Shown here piece by piece: positions 15,926 to 24,745 of a DNA stretch of 64,000 nucleotides. Each line of letters opens with the position of its first letter. Position 1 is the first letter of the stretch. The notes beneath the pieces are model-generated. The model was not told the origin of the DNA, made no database searches, and was given only the letters and a program-made list of their open reading frames with translations. The translations under genes were made by a program, and so were the position numbers. The DNA is taken from NCBI GenBank assembly GCA_041651995.1, contig JBAZID010000001.1:903706-967705 (forward strand). The letters run 5' to 3'. The stretch is from Sulfuricella sp. (GTDB lineage: Bacteria; Pseudomonadota; Gammaproteobacteria; Burkholderiales; Sulfuricellaceae).

Positions 15926-16816
15926 ATGTCAATGAAACACCCAGTCGTCGCTGTTACAGGCTCTTCCGGCGCCGGCACTACCACCGTCAAAGTCGCTTTC
16001 CAGCACATTTTCGATCGCGAGAACATCACCGCTGCGGTAATCGAAGGCGACAGCATGCACTCCCTCGGCCGGGTGGAATTCAAGGAAGCCTCGAAAAAAG
16101 CGGAAGAAGCCGGCAACAATTTCTTCAGCCACTTTGGCCCGGAAGCGAACCACTTTGCGAAAATCGCAGATACCTTCAAAACCTACGGTGAAACCGGCAC
16201 CGGCCAGAAGCGCTACTACATTCACTCCGACGCTGAAGCAGCGGATCTGAACGCGCGCCTCGGCACCAACCTGAAGGCGGGCGAGTTTACGCCCTGGGAA
16301 GGCATCCCGTCCGGCAGCGACCTGCTGTTCTACGAAGGCCTGCATGGCCTGGTCAAGGACGGCGATATCGATGCTTCGAAACATGTCGACCTGGGGGTGG
16401 GCGTGGTGCCCATCGTCAACCTGGAGTGGATCCAGAAAATTCATCGCGACGGCAAGGAGCGCGGCTACTCTGCCGAAGCCACCGTGCATACCATCCTGCG
16501 CCGCATGCCTGACTACGTGAACTACATCACGCCGCAGTTCTCCCAGACCCACGTCAACTTCCAGCGCGTGCCGACGGTGGACACCTCCAACCCGTTCATC
16601 GCCCGCGACATTCCGACGCCTGACGAAAGCTTCGTGGTGATCCGTTTCAGTGACCCCAAGGGCATTGATTTCCCTTATTACCTCAACATGATCCACGACT
16701 CCTTCATGTCGCGCCGCAACACCATCGTGGTTCCCGGCGGCAAGATGGGTTTTGCCATGGAAGTTATTCTGGCACCGATGATTCACAACCTGATCGAGAA
16801 CAAGAAGAAAGCCTGA
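15926..16816 (+). CDS. prk: Phosphoribulokinase
   Basis: A 296-residue kinase making ribulose 1,5-bisphosphate, the CO2 acceptor of the Calvin cycle. The P-loop is GSSGAGTTTVK near residues 12-22; IEGDSMH, the RYYIHSDAEAA region and DLLFYEGLHGL follow. The short length (about 290) and sequence fit the octameric proteobacterial class, not the longer plant/cyanobacterial one. The start at 15926 has GGGGAT about eight bases upstream. It has its own promoter and terminator and no RuBisCO or other cbb gene lies in the window. Its presence argues for autotrophic growth. Confidence 0.96.
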   Translation: MSMKHPVVAVTGSSGAGTTTVKVAFQHIFDRENITAAVIEGDSMHSLGRVEFKEASKKAEEAGNNFFSHFGPEANHFAKIADTFKTYGETGTGQKRYYIHSDAEAADLNARLGTNLKAGEFTPWEGIPSGSDLLFYEGLHGLVKDGDIDASKHVDLGVGVVPIVNLEWIQKIHRDGKERGYSAEATVHTILRRMPDYVNYITPQFSQTHVNFQRVPTVDTSNPFIARDIPTPDESFVVIRFSDPKGIDFPYYLNMIHDSFMSRRNTIVVPGGKMGFAMEVILAPMIHNLIENKKKA

Positions 16817-16836
16817 TCCGGCTTGTTCTGAAAACC

Positions 16837-16863
16837 AAAAGGCCGGTTTATGCCGGCCTTTTT
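16837..16863 (+). terminator. Rho-independent terminator of prk
   Basis: An 8-bp stem AAGGCCGG/CCGGCCTT with a six-base loop, followed by a run of T, lies 20 bases after the prk stop. It is a strong candidate and isolates prk from uvrD. Confidence 0.9.
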
Positions 16864-16886
16864 CATTGGTTAAGGGCTCGTTATTA

Positions 16887-19040
16887 ATGACCTCTCCTCT
16901 GCTCCACGGACTGAACCCGGAACAGCTTGCCGCTGTCACCCTGCCGCATGAATCCGCCCTGATTCTGGCGGGCGCCGGCAGCGGCAAAACCCGGGTGCTG
17001 ACCACCCGCATCGCCTACCTGATCCAGTCCGGCCAGGCCGGCCCCAGCAACATTTTCGCCGTCACCTTCACCAACAAGGCGGCGAAGGAGATGCTCACGC
17101 GCCTTTCGACGCTGCTGCCGATCAACACCCGGGGCATGTGGATCGGCACTTTCCACGGCCTCGCCAACCGCATGCTGCGGGCCCACCATCGAGAAGCCGG
17201 ATTACCCGCCCTGTTCCAGATTCTCGATTCGGCGGACCAGCTGGGTGCGATCAAGCGGCTCCTGAAAGCGCTCAATATCGACGACGAGAAATACCCGCCC
17301 AAACAGCTGCAGCACTTCATCAACGGCGCCAAGGAACAGGGCCTGCGCGCCCACATGATCGAAGCCTTCGACCCCTACACGCGCAAGCAGCAGGAAATCT
17401 ACGGCGCCTACGACGAACAGTGCCAGCGCGAAGGGGTGGTGGATTTCGCCGAGCTGCTGCTGCGCTGTTATGAGCTGTTGCAGCGCGAAGCACATTTGCG
17501 GCGCCATTATCAGGAGCGCTTCCGCCACATCCTGGTGGACGAATTCCAGGACACCAACCAGCTGCAATACCTGTGGCTCAAGCTGCTGGCCGGAGAGCAG
17601 GCCGCCGTTTTCGCGGTGGGCGATGACGACCAGTCGATTTATGCCTTCCGCGGCGCGCGGGTGGGCAACATGGCGGATTTTGAGCGCGATTTCCAGGTAC
17701 GGCAGATCATTCGCCTGGAACAGAATTACCGTTCCCACGGCAATATTCTGGATGCGGCCAATGCGCTCATTCATCACAACCAGAGCCGTCTGGGCAAGAA
17801 TCTGTGGACAGCGGAGGGCTCGGGCGAGCCGATCCGCCTGTTCGAGGCCAACAGCGATTTCGAGGAAGCCGCCTTCATCGTGGATGAAGTCCGGGCGCTG
17901 CAGCGCGAAGGGGTGGAACTCTCGAACATGGCCCTGCTATACCGCTCCAATGCCCAGTCGCGGGTACTGGAACATGCGCTGTTCAATGCCGGCGTCCCCT
18001 ATCGCGTCTACGGCGGCCTGCGCTTCTTCGATCGTCAGGAAATCAAGCATGCCCTGGCCTACCTGCGCCTGCTCGCCAACCCGGACGACGATGGCGCATT
18101 GCTGCGGGTGATCAACTTCCCCACCCGGGGCATCGGGGCGCGCAGCCTGGAACAATTGCAGGAAATCGCACGGCAGGAAAATACCAGCCTGTGGCGCACC
18201 GCACAGCTCGGGCGGCTCGGCGGCAAGGCGGGCAACAGCATCACCGCATTCATCACCTTGATCGACTCCCTGCGCGCAGCTTGCGGCAGCCTGCCCCTGC
18301 CCGAGCAGATCGAGCACGTGCTGGAACATAGCGGCCTGATCGCCCACTACAAGGCGGAAAAGGAAGGCGCCGAGCGGCTGGAAAACCTGAACGAACTGAT
18401 CAACGCTGCCGCCGGATTTGTCCTGGAGCATAGCGCGGAAAACGGCGAGAGCTCGCCAAATCCGCTTGCGGCTTTCCTGACCCATGCCTCGCTGGAAGCC
18501 GGAGAGCACCAGGCGGCGGCGGGGCAGGAGGCATTCCAGCTGATGACCGTGCATGCCGCCAAGGGGCTGGAATTTCATGCCGTATTTATCAGCGGACTGG
18601 AAGAAGGCCTTTTCCCGCACCAGAATGCGGCCCAGGAACGGGATGGACTGGAAGAAGAGCGGCGCCTGATGTATGTCGCGATCACCCGCGCACGGCGGCG
18701 CCTGTATCTCAGCCTGGCCAGCAGCCGCATGCTGCATGGCCAGTTGCGCTATGGCATCGCATCGCGCTTTCTCGATGAATTGCCCCCGGCGTTGCTGATA
18801 CGCCTGAACCGTGCCGGCGCCAAAACCACCGAACCCATGATGCAGGCCAGCCAGGGCAAAGACCGGAGCGAGCCCGGATCAGCGTGGCACGTGGGGCAGG
18901 CCGTCTCGCACCCCAAGTTCGGGCCGGGTATTATTATCAACAGCGAGGGGCGCGGCGCGGACGCACGGGTTCAGGTGAGCTTCAGCCACTCCGGCGTGAA
19001 GTGGCTGGCTTTGGAATTCGCCAAGCTGGAGGCAGTCTGA
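16887..19040 (+). CDS. uvrD: DNA helicase II (UvrD/PcrA-type, superfamily 1)
   Basis: A 717-residue 3'-5' DNA helicase acting in nucleotide excision and mismatch repair. Helicase motifs in order: Walker A AGAGSGKT near residue 29, TFTNKAAKEM (Ia), LVDEFQDTNQLQ (II), VGDDDQSIYAFRGA (III), QNYRSH (IV), TVHAAKGLEF (V) and MYVAITRARRRLYL (VI). The C-terminal GQAVSHPKFGPGIII...VSFSHSGVKWLALEFAKLE is the UvrD-type RNA polymerase-binding tail, favouring UvrD over Rep. The start is the ATG of MTSPLLHGLN; an upstream frame extension to 16866 overlaps the prk terminator and is unlikely. Confidence 0.95.
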   Translation: MTSPLLHGLNPEQLAAVTLPHESALILAGAGSGKTRVLTTRIAYLIQSGQAGPSNIFAVTFTNKAAKEMLTRLSTLLPINTRGMWIGTFHGLANRMLRAHHREAGLPALFQILDSADQLGAIKRLLKALNIDDEKYPPKQLQHFINGAKEQGLRAHMIEAFDPYTRKQQEIYGAYDEQCQREGVVDFAELLLRCYELLQREAHLRRHYQERFRHILVDEFQDTNQLQYLWLKLLAGEQAAVFAVGDDDQSIYAFRGARVGNMADFERDFQVRQIIRLEQNYRSHGNILDAANALIHHNQSRLGKNLWTAEGSGEPIRLFEANSDFEEAAFIVDEVRALQREGVELSNMALLYRSNAQSRVLEHALFNAGVPYRVYGGLRFFDRQEIKHALAYLRLLANPDDDGALLRVINFPTRGIGARSLEQLQEIARQENTSLWRTAQLGRLGGKAGNSITAFITLIDSLRAACGSLPLPEQIEHVLEHSGLIAHYKAEKEGAERLENLNELINAAAGFVLEHSAENGESSPNPLAAFLTHASLEAGEHQAAAGQEAFQLMTVHAAKGLEFHAVFISGLEEGLFPHQNAAQERDGLEEERRLMYVAITRARRRLYLSLASSRMLHGQLRYGIASRFLDELPPALLIRLNRAGAKTTEPMMQASQGKDRSEPGSAWHVGQAVSHPKFGPGIIINSEGRGADARVQVSFSHSGVKWLALEFAKLEAV

Positions 19041-19064
19041 CAAAACTCGCGCGGCGAGTCTGCG

Positions 19065-19105
19065 CCCCTCTCCCCCGCAGGCGGGAGAGCGCCAGGAGAG
19101 AGGGG
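19065..19105. repeat. Palindromic CCCCTCTC repeat between convergent genes
   Basis: CCCCTCTC (19065-19072) pairs with GAGAGGGG (19098-19105), with a second inner pairing CTCCCCCGC/GCGGGAG. It fills the gap between the uvrD stop and the stop of the convergent membrane-protein gene and may act as a bidirectional terminator. Similar C/T-rich palindromes are common as dispersed intergenic repeats. Confidence 0.6.
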
Positions 19106-19107
19106 GT

Positions 19108-19890
19108 TCACGCTTCGTCCTGTATCTGGCCTGCGGCCACGAAGATATCCCGGTAGGCCGCATAAACGGAAGTGCCGAACAGTACCGGGATAACAGCGAG
19201 GAGGCCCAGACCAAAGGGTAGCGCGCCCAGCAGGAAGAGCAGGCTACCGGCCACGCCGAAAAGCGAAAAAGGCCAGATATTGCGCAGGCAGGCGGTAAAA
19301 CTCGTCTTCATGGCTTGCGTAGCCGTCATGCGATCAAACAGCACCAGGGCGGGAGCAAACCAGAACGCCATGAGCAAGGGGATCAGCAAGCTCATGAGCA
19401 GCGCGCCCACGAGCATGAAATGGCGCACAACCAGCTCCAGTTGCGCGGGGTCCATACTCTCCAGGCTGGCAAAATCCACTTCCGGCATGGGGCCGATCGC
19501 GATTCCGGCCAGACCCATGGCAACCATGACCAGCAACATTTTTCCCGCCAGATAATACCCGCCTACCGCTGCCAGCTGCCCCGCACTGGAACGAAAACCT
19601 GCCAACAGGTGGCTGATTTCCATTTCTTCATCCAGCTCCAGCGCACGGCACCCCGCCATGAACCCGGCGATCAGGATAGGGTCCAGCAGCGCCGACCCGA
19701 TTGCGCCAACCACTGGGATGGCAAAGGCCAGCACCAGTTCGACCACCATATAGATCATGAAAAACACAATCCAGATCAGCGGGCTCTTGGCATACAACTG
19801 GAAACCGGCCGTGATCCAGCGCCAGCCCTGTATTGCGGCGACGCCGCGCGGTTCTGGCGCATTGACGGGATTTGAAGCATTGATCGCCAT
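19108..19890 (-). CDS. BPSS1780-like multi-pass membrane protein, function unknown
   Basis: A 260-residue protein with about six hydrophobic segments after a short soluble start. The N-terminal GWRWITAGFQLYAKSPLIWIVFFMIYMV is typical of the BPSS1780 family seen next to thrB in many betaproteobacteria. No catalytic motif is apparent and the function is not known. It starts two bases after the thrB stop, so it is probably translated from the same mRNA as thrB and the DUF2782 gene. Confidence 0.8.
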   Translation of the reverse strand: MAINASNPVNAPEPRGVAAIQGWRWITAGFQLYAKSPLIWIVFFMIYMVVELVLAFAIPVVGAIGSALLDPILIAGFMAGCRALELDEEMEISHLLAGFRSSAGQLAAVGGYYLAGKMLLVMVAMGLAGIAIGPMPEVDFASLESMDPAQLELVVRHFMLVGALLMSLLIPLLMAFWFAPALVLFDRMTATQAMKTSFTACLRNIWPFSLFGVAGSLLFLLGALPFGLGLLAVIPVLFGTSVYAAYRDIFVAAGQIQDEA

Positions 19891-19892
19891 AT

Positions 19893-20846
19893 CTATTTAA
19901 CCCAGGCCGCCTGCAACTGATCGTGGTTCGCCACATGCTGCTGCAGAATGCGGCGAAAATGCGCGGGGTCCTTGGCCTGGGTCAATTCACCGGGGCGCGG
20001 GAAATGAAAGTCATACAAACGCGAAAGCCAGAAGCGCAGCGCGCCTCCACGCAACATTGCCGGCCAGGCGCCGCGCTCAACCGCGGTCAGCGGACGGGTT
20101 GAGTGGTAGGCCTGCAACATGACCATCATGCGCGCACTATCAAATTCGCCGTTTGCTTCCACGCACCAATCGTTGACAGTAATGGCCAGGTCATAAAGCC
20201 AGACGTCATTGCAGGCAAAGTAAAAATCGATCAGGCCGCCAATGGCATCGCCCTTGAATAGCACGTTGTCGCGGAACAGGTCGGCATGGATCACGCCACG
20301 CGGCAGATCTTCGAAGCGATAGAGCGACTGGAAGCGCAACTCTTCTGTCAGCAGCGCGGCATCTTCGGGCGCCAGAAAAGGCATCACCTGGGGCGCGGTT
20401 GCATTCCACCAGCGCGGACCGCGTGGATTGGCCATTTGCGCGGGATAGGATTTACCTGCCAGGTGCATCGCGGCAAGCATTTCACCGACTTCCGCGCAAT
20501 GTTGCGCACTCGGCTCGAGCAGCGATTTTCCTTCCAGGCAGCTGACGATGCACGCCGGCTTGCCATTGAGCTGGCCCAGGTAGCCATTGTCCAGGTTGGC
20601 TACCGGCGCGGGGCAGGGAATGCCATGCGTGGCAAGGTGCGCCATCAGGTTGATGAAATACGGCAGCTCATCGGCAGCCAGCTTCTCGAACAAGGTCAGC
20701 ACATAGCGGCCATGGCTGGTGGTTACGAAATAATTGGTGTTTTCGATGCCGGCCGAAATACCCTGCAGATCCTGCAGGGTGCCGAGGGCATAGCCATGCA
20801 GCCAGTGCTCGAGCTGCTCCAAGGTAACAGTGGTAAAAACGGACAT
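19893..20846 (-). CDS. thrB: Homoserine kinase (aminoglycoside-phosphotransferase fold)
   Basis: A 317-residue kinase of the type II ThrB family, phosphorylating homoserine in threonine synthesis. The protein kinase-like fold shows GISAGIENTNYFVTT near the N-terminus, the catalytic loop GVIHADLFRDNVLF near residue 190 and the metal-binding LIDFYFACND. The family is distinct from GHMP-type ThrB. The order DUF2782-thrB-BPSS1780 beside polA is conserved in related bacteria. Confidence 0.94.
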   Translation of the reverse strand: MSVFTTVTLEQLEHWLHGYALGTLQDLQGISAGIENTNYFVTTSHGRYVLTLFEKLAADELPYFINLMAHLATHGIPCPAPVANLDNGYLGQLNGKPACIVSCLEGKSLLEPSAQHCAEVGEMLAAMHLAGKSYPAQMANPRGPRWWNATAPQVMPFLAPEDAALLTEELRFQSLYRFEDLPRGVIHADLFRDNVLFKGDAIGGLIDFYFACNDVWLYDLAITVNDWCVEANGEFDSARMMVMLQAYHSTRPLTAVERGAWPAMLRGGALRFWLSRLYDFHFPRPGELTQAKDPAHFRRILQQHVANHDQLQAAWVK

Positions 20847-20875
20847 GAGGAAATCAGCCCCGTGGCTGCTTTAGG

Positions 20876-21214
20876 CTAGAACGATTTAAGCAGCCACATG
20901 GGCACCAGAATGCTGGGACTCACTTCACCCTGACGTACAAAATTACCCGTGCCTTTTTCATCTATCAGGTAATAAGGGACGCCATGCAGCGGCGTCACTT
21001 TCATCATGTAAAGCTTGCCATGCATGCGAAACTCCTCGATTTTGTCTTCGCCACGCCTGGTGATGGTCACCTGCGGCTCGAGGGCCAGGTCAGGCTCATA
21101 TCCGGGAGGAGGCGCAGGCGGCTCGGGTAGCGGCTGCAGCCCGGCAGGCGGCGCGGCAGTATCTGCAAGCGCAGGAAGGGCACACAGCAACAACAGGGGA
21201 AGGAAACGGCGCAT
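20876..21214 (-). CDS. DUF2782 family periplasmic protein
   Basis: A 112-residue protein with a signal peptide (LLLLCALPALADT) and a proline-rich segment (PLPEPPAPPPGYEPD), then the DUF2782 core: EPQVTITRRGEDKIEEFRMHGKLYMMKVTPLHGVPYYLIDEKGTGNF. Function unknown. It lies 29 bases upstream of thrB on the same strand and is probably co-transcribed. Confidence 0.88.
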   Translation of the reverse strand: MRRFLPLLLLCALPALADTAAPPAGLQPLPEPPAPPPGYEPDLALEPQVTITRRGEDKIEEFRMHGKLYMMKVTPLHGVPYYLIDEKGTGNFVRQGEVSPSILVPMWLLKSF

Positions 21215-21303
21215 AGCAATTCCTGGAGGAAAGGTTGAAGGCGGATTATAGCGCTTGCCGCCGCAAGCGATAAGCGCCTTGATGAATCGAAGCCTAATAA
21301 TTG

Positions 21304-22032
21304 TTACAAGCGGAGCTGAATCTCCTGCTCCGCCACGGTCGGCTCGAAACCACTGGTCTCGTAGTGCTTGAAAATCGCCGCCACGATGGCATCGGGATCA
21401 TCGATGATCTGGATCAGGTCGAGATCCTCCGGATTGATCGTTTTTTCCGCCACCAGCGTCTTGCCGAACCAGCTGACCAGGTCGCGCCAGTAGGCTTCGC
21501 ACACCAGGATGATGGGAATGCGGCGGGTTTTCCCGGTCTGCACCAGGGTTAGCGCCTCCATCAGTTCATCCAGGGTGCCGAACCCGCCGGGCATCACCAC
21601 ATAAGCCGTGGCAAACTTGACGAACATCACCTTGCGCGCAAAGAAATGGCGAAAAGTCTGGCTGATATCCTGATAGGGGTTGGTATGCTGCTCGTGAGGA
21701 AGCTGGATATTGAGGCCGACACTGGGGGAAGTTCCAAAGAAGGCCCCCTTGTTGGCGGCTTCCATGATGCCAGGGCCGCCGCCCGAAATGACGGAAAAAC
21801 CGGCATCCGACAATTTCCGGGCAATCTGCTCGGCGAGCTGGTAATAGGGATGGTCTGGCGGAGTGCGTGCGCTGCCGAAGATACTGACTGCCGGCCGGAT
21901 CGAGCTCAGACGTTCGGTGGATTCGACAAACTCTGCCATAATCTCGAACACTCGCCACGACTCCCGTGCCGAATAAGCCTGCGACAAGATGTCCGGATCC
22001 AGTGGCTTGGGTAGTTTTTCTTCTGCATTCAT
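21304..22032 (-). CDS. LOG family protein (TIGR00730-type, cytokinin-activating-enzyme-like)
   Basis: A 242-residue Rossmann-fold protein. The family signature PGGFGTLDELMEALTLVQTGK lies near residues 145-165 and SGGGPGIMEAANKGAF near 80. LOG proteins release the base from nucleotide 5'-monophosphates; many bacterial members were formerly called lysine decarboxylase. Exact substrate here is unknown. It is divergent from polA with only 20 bases between the start codons, so any promoter of either gene must lie within the other's coding sequence. Confidence 0.88.
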   Translation of the reverse strand: MNAEEKLPKPLDPDILSQAYSARESWRVFEIMAEFVESTERLSSIRPAVSIFGSARTPPDHPYYQLAEQIARKLSDAGFSVISGGGPGIMEAANKGAFFGTSPSVGLNIQLPHEQHTNPYQDISQTFRHFFARKVMFVKFATAYVVMPGGFGTLDELMEALTLVQTGKTRRIPIILVCEAYWRDLVSWFGKTLVAEKTINPEDLDLIQIIDDPDAIVAAIFKHYETSGFEPTVAEQEIQLRL

Positions 22033-22052
22033 GTTGATGGTCTTTCTCGCCT

Positions 22053-24740
22053 ATGAAAACACTGCTGCTGGTTGACGCCTCATCCTACCTTTATCGCGCA
22101 TTCCATGCCTTGCCCGACCTGCGCAACCGGCATAACGAACCGACCGGGGCGATTTACGGCGTTCTCAACATGCTGCGCCGTCTGCATCAGGATTACCAGG
22201 CCGATTATAGCGCCTGCGTGTTCGACGCAAAAGGCAAGACTTTCCGCGACGAGCTTTACCCCGAATACAAGGCCCACCGGCCCTCCATGCCGCCCGATCT
22301 CGCGGCCCAGATCGAACCGCTGCATGACAGCATCCGCGCCATGGGCTGGCCGCTGCTGGCGGTGGAGGGGGTCGAGGCGGATGACGTGATCGGTACGCTG
22401 GCACGGATGGGCGCACAGGCCGGAATGCGCGTGGTGATTTCCACCGGGGACAAGGATATCGCACAGCTGGTGAACAACCAGGTCAGCCTGATCAACACCA
22501 TGTCCAACGAAGCGCTGGACGAAGCCGGTGTAATGGCGAAGTTCGGCGTGCCGCCGGAGCGCATCGTGGATTACCTGACCCTGATCGGCGACAGTTCTGA
22601 CAACGTTCCCGGCGTGGAAAAGGTCGGACCCAAAACGGCGGTGAAGTGGCTGACGCAGTACCAAACTCTGGATAAGCTGGTGGCCCATGCCGGGGAGATC
22701 GGCGGCGTGGTGGGCGAGAATCTGCGCAATACGCTGGACTGGCTGCCCAGGGCACGCGAACTACTCACCATCCGCTGCGACGTACCCTTGCCGCTCAAGC
22801 TGGAAGAGCTGTCCGCCAGCCCGCAGGACAGCGCCCGCCTGGCGGAACTGTATGAACGTCTCGAATTCAAGACCTGGCTGAAAGAGCTGTCAGCTGTCAG
22901 CTCTCAGCTCTCAGCCGACAGCAAACCACCGGCCGAAACGCGCTACGATTGCATTCTGAGCGAAGCACAACTGGAACAATGGCTGGCCCGGCTGGAGCAG
23001 GCCGAACTGGTCAGCGTGGACACCGAAACCACCAGCCTTGACCCGATGCGCGCACGGCTGGTGGGCATCTCTTTTGCCATCACGCCACACGAGGCGGCGT
23101 ATCTGCCTTTGTCGCATCATTATGCCGGGGTGCCCCGGCAGCTCGATTTCGAGCGCACCCTGCAACGCCTCAAACCATGGCTGGAGAATCCATCCAGAGC
23201 CAAGGTGGGGCAAAATCTCAAGTACGACAGCCATGTTTTTGCCAATCATGGCATTGCCCTGCAGGGCATCTTTCATGACACCCTGCTGCAATCCTACGTG
23301 GTGGAAAGCCACAAACCGCACGATATGGATTCGCTGGCATCGCGCCACCTCGGGGTGAAAACCCTGACTTATGCCGAAGTCGCTGGCAAGGGCGCCAAAC
23401 AGATCGGTTTTGATGAAGTCGATCTCGATACCGCCACCCGTTATGCGGCGGAAGACGCGGACATCACCCTGCAATTGCACCACAGCCTGTACCCACAGAT
23501 CAGCCCGGATGCCGGGCTGGAATATGTGTATCGGGCAATCGAAGTGCCGGTTTCGCAGATTTTGTTTCACGTGGAACGCAATGGCGTGCTGATCGACAGC
23601 AACCTGCTGGCCAGGCAAAGCCGGACGCTGGGAGAAAAGCTGCTGGCCCTGGAGCAGGGCGCCCACCAGCTTGCCGGGCAACCGTTTAACCTCAACTCGC
23701 CCAAACAGATTCAGGAAATCCTGTTCGGCCAGCTCGGACTGCCGGTCAGGAAAAAAACCCCGGGCGGCACGCCCTCCACTGACGAAGATGTGTTGCAGCA
23801 ACTGGCGGAGGATTACCCGCTACCGAAACTGCTGCTGGAATACCGCGGCCTGGCCAAGCTCAAATCGACCTATACCGATAAACTGCCGCGCATGGTGGAC
23901 CCCGCAACTGGACGCGTGCACACCAGCTATAACCAGGCGGTCGCGGTCACCGGACGGCTCTCCTCGACCGACCCCAACCTGCAGAACATCCCGGTGCGCA
24001 GCGAAGAAGGGCGGCGCATACGCGAAGCCTTCATCGCGCCGCCGGGCAGCCGCATCATCTCGGCCGACTACTCGCAAATCGAGCTGCGCATCATGGCGCA
24101 TCTTTCGGGCGATAAAAGCCTGCTGCGCGCTTTCGCGGCGGGGGAGGATATTCACCGCGCCACGGCGGCAGAGATTTTCGCCTGCACCCCGATTGAAGTC
24201 ACCCCCGAGCAGCGCCGCTACGCCAAGGTGATCAACTTCGGCCTGATCTACGGCATGTCGGCTTTCGGCCTGGCGAGCCAGCTAGGGATCGAACGCGGCG
24301 CCGCTCAAGCCTACATGGACCGTTATTTCGCCCGTTACCCCGGCGTGGCCGACTACATGGCCCGTACCCGCGACATGGCCCGGCAGCAGGGCTACGTGGA
24401 AACCGTTTTTGGCCGCCGCCTGTGGCTGCCGGACATCAAGGGTGGCAACGGGCCACGCAAACAGGCCGCCGAGCGCGCCGCCATCAACGCGCCGATGCAG
24501 GGCACGGCCGCCGACCTGATCAAGCTGGCGATGATTGCGGTACACCAATGGCTACAGGACAACCGGATGAAAACCCTGCTGGTGATGCAGGTGCACGACG
24601 AACTGGTGCTGGAAGTGCCGCAAGACGAACTGGCCGCGGTACGGCAGGCGTTGCCCGGCTTGATGTGCAATGTTGCGAATCTTGCCGTGCCGCTGGTCGC
24701 GGAAGTGGGTGAGGGCGCCAACTGGGAGCAGGCGCACTAA
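22053..24740 (+). CDS. polA: DNA polymerase I
   Basis: An 895-residue repair and Okazaki-maturation polymerase. N-terminal 5' nuclease (residues 1 to about 275: VDASSYLYRAFHALP, STGDKDIAQLV), then a 3'-5' exonuclease with VDTETTSLDPM (Asp, Glu), DTLLQSYVV and YAAEDADIT, then the polymerase with VTGRLSSTDPNLQNIPVR, ADYSQIELRIMAHLSGD (motif A), RRYAKVINFGLIYGMSAFGL (motif B) and MQVHDELVLEVP (motif C). The linker near residues 278-290 is encoded by five 7-bp repeats (22886-22920). A parS-like site lies at 23563. The ATG lacks a good ribosome site. Confidence 0.97.
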   Translation: MKTLLLVDASSYLYRAFHALPDLRNRHNEPTGAIYGVLNMLRRLHQDYQADYSACVFDAKGKTFRDELYPEYKAHRPSMPPDLAAQIEPLHDSIRAMGWPLLAVEGVEADDVIGTLARMGAQAGMRVVISTGDKDIAQLVNNQVSLINTMSNEALDEAGVMAKFGVPPERIVDYLTLIGDSSDNVPGVEKVGPKTAVKWLTQYQTLDKLVAHAGEIGGVVGENLRNTLDWLPRARELLTIRCDVPLPLKLEELSASPQDSARLAELYERLEFKTWLKELSAVSSQLSADSKPPAETRYDCILSEAQLEQWLARLEQAELVSVDTETTSLDPMRARLVGISFAITPHEAAYLPLSHHYAGVPRQLDFERTLQRLKPWLENPSRAKVGQNLKYDSHVFANHGIALQGIFHDTLLQSYVVESHKPHDMDSLASRHLGVKTLTYAEVAGKGAKQIGFDEVDLDTATRYAAEDADITLQLHHSLYPQISPDAGLEYVYRAIEVPVSQILFHVERNGVLIDSNLLARQSRTLGEKLLALEQGAHQLAGQPFNLNSPKQIQEILFGQLGLPVRKKTPGGTPSTDEDVLQQLAEDYPLPKLLLEYRGLAKLKSTYTDKLPRMVDPATGRVHTSYNQAVAVTGRLSSTDPNLQNIPVRSEEGRRIREAFIAPPGSRIISADYSQIELRIMAHLSGDKSLLRAFAAGEDIHRATAAEIFACTPIEVTPEQRRYAKVINFGLIYGMSAFGLASQLGIERGAAQAYMDRYFARYPGVADYMARTRDMARQQGYVETVFGRRLWLPDIKGGNGPRKQAAERAAINAPMQGTAADLIKLAMIAVHQWLQDNRMKTLLVMQVHDELVLEVPQDELAAVRQALPGLMCNVANLAVPLVAEVGEGANWEQAH
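22886..22920. repeat. Five 7-bp tandem repeats inside polA
   Basis: Units GCTGTCA, GCTGTCA, GCTCTCA, GCTCTCA and GCCGACA are read in frame as a Ser-rich linker (LSAVSSQLSADS) between the 5' nuclease and 3' exonuclease domains. The repeat keeps the frame over 21-base multiples and resembles dispersed CAGCTNT repeats usually found between genes. Confidence 0.8.
23563..23578 (+). promoter_or_regulatory. parS-like site inside polA
   Basis: TGTTTCACGTGGAACG matches 14 of 16 parS positions. It lies in the polymerase coding region, in codons for Phe-His-Val-Glu-Arg. ParB binding is inferred. Confidence 0.5.
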
Positions 24741-24745
24741 TAGGA

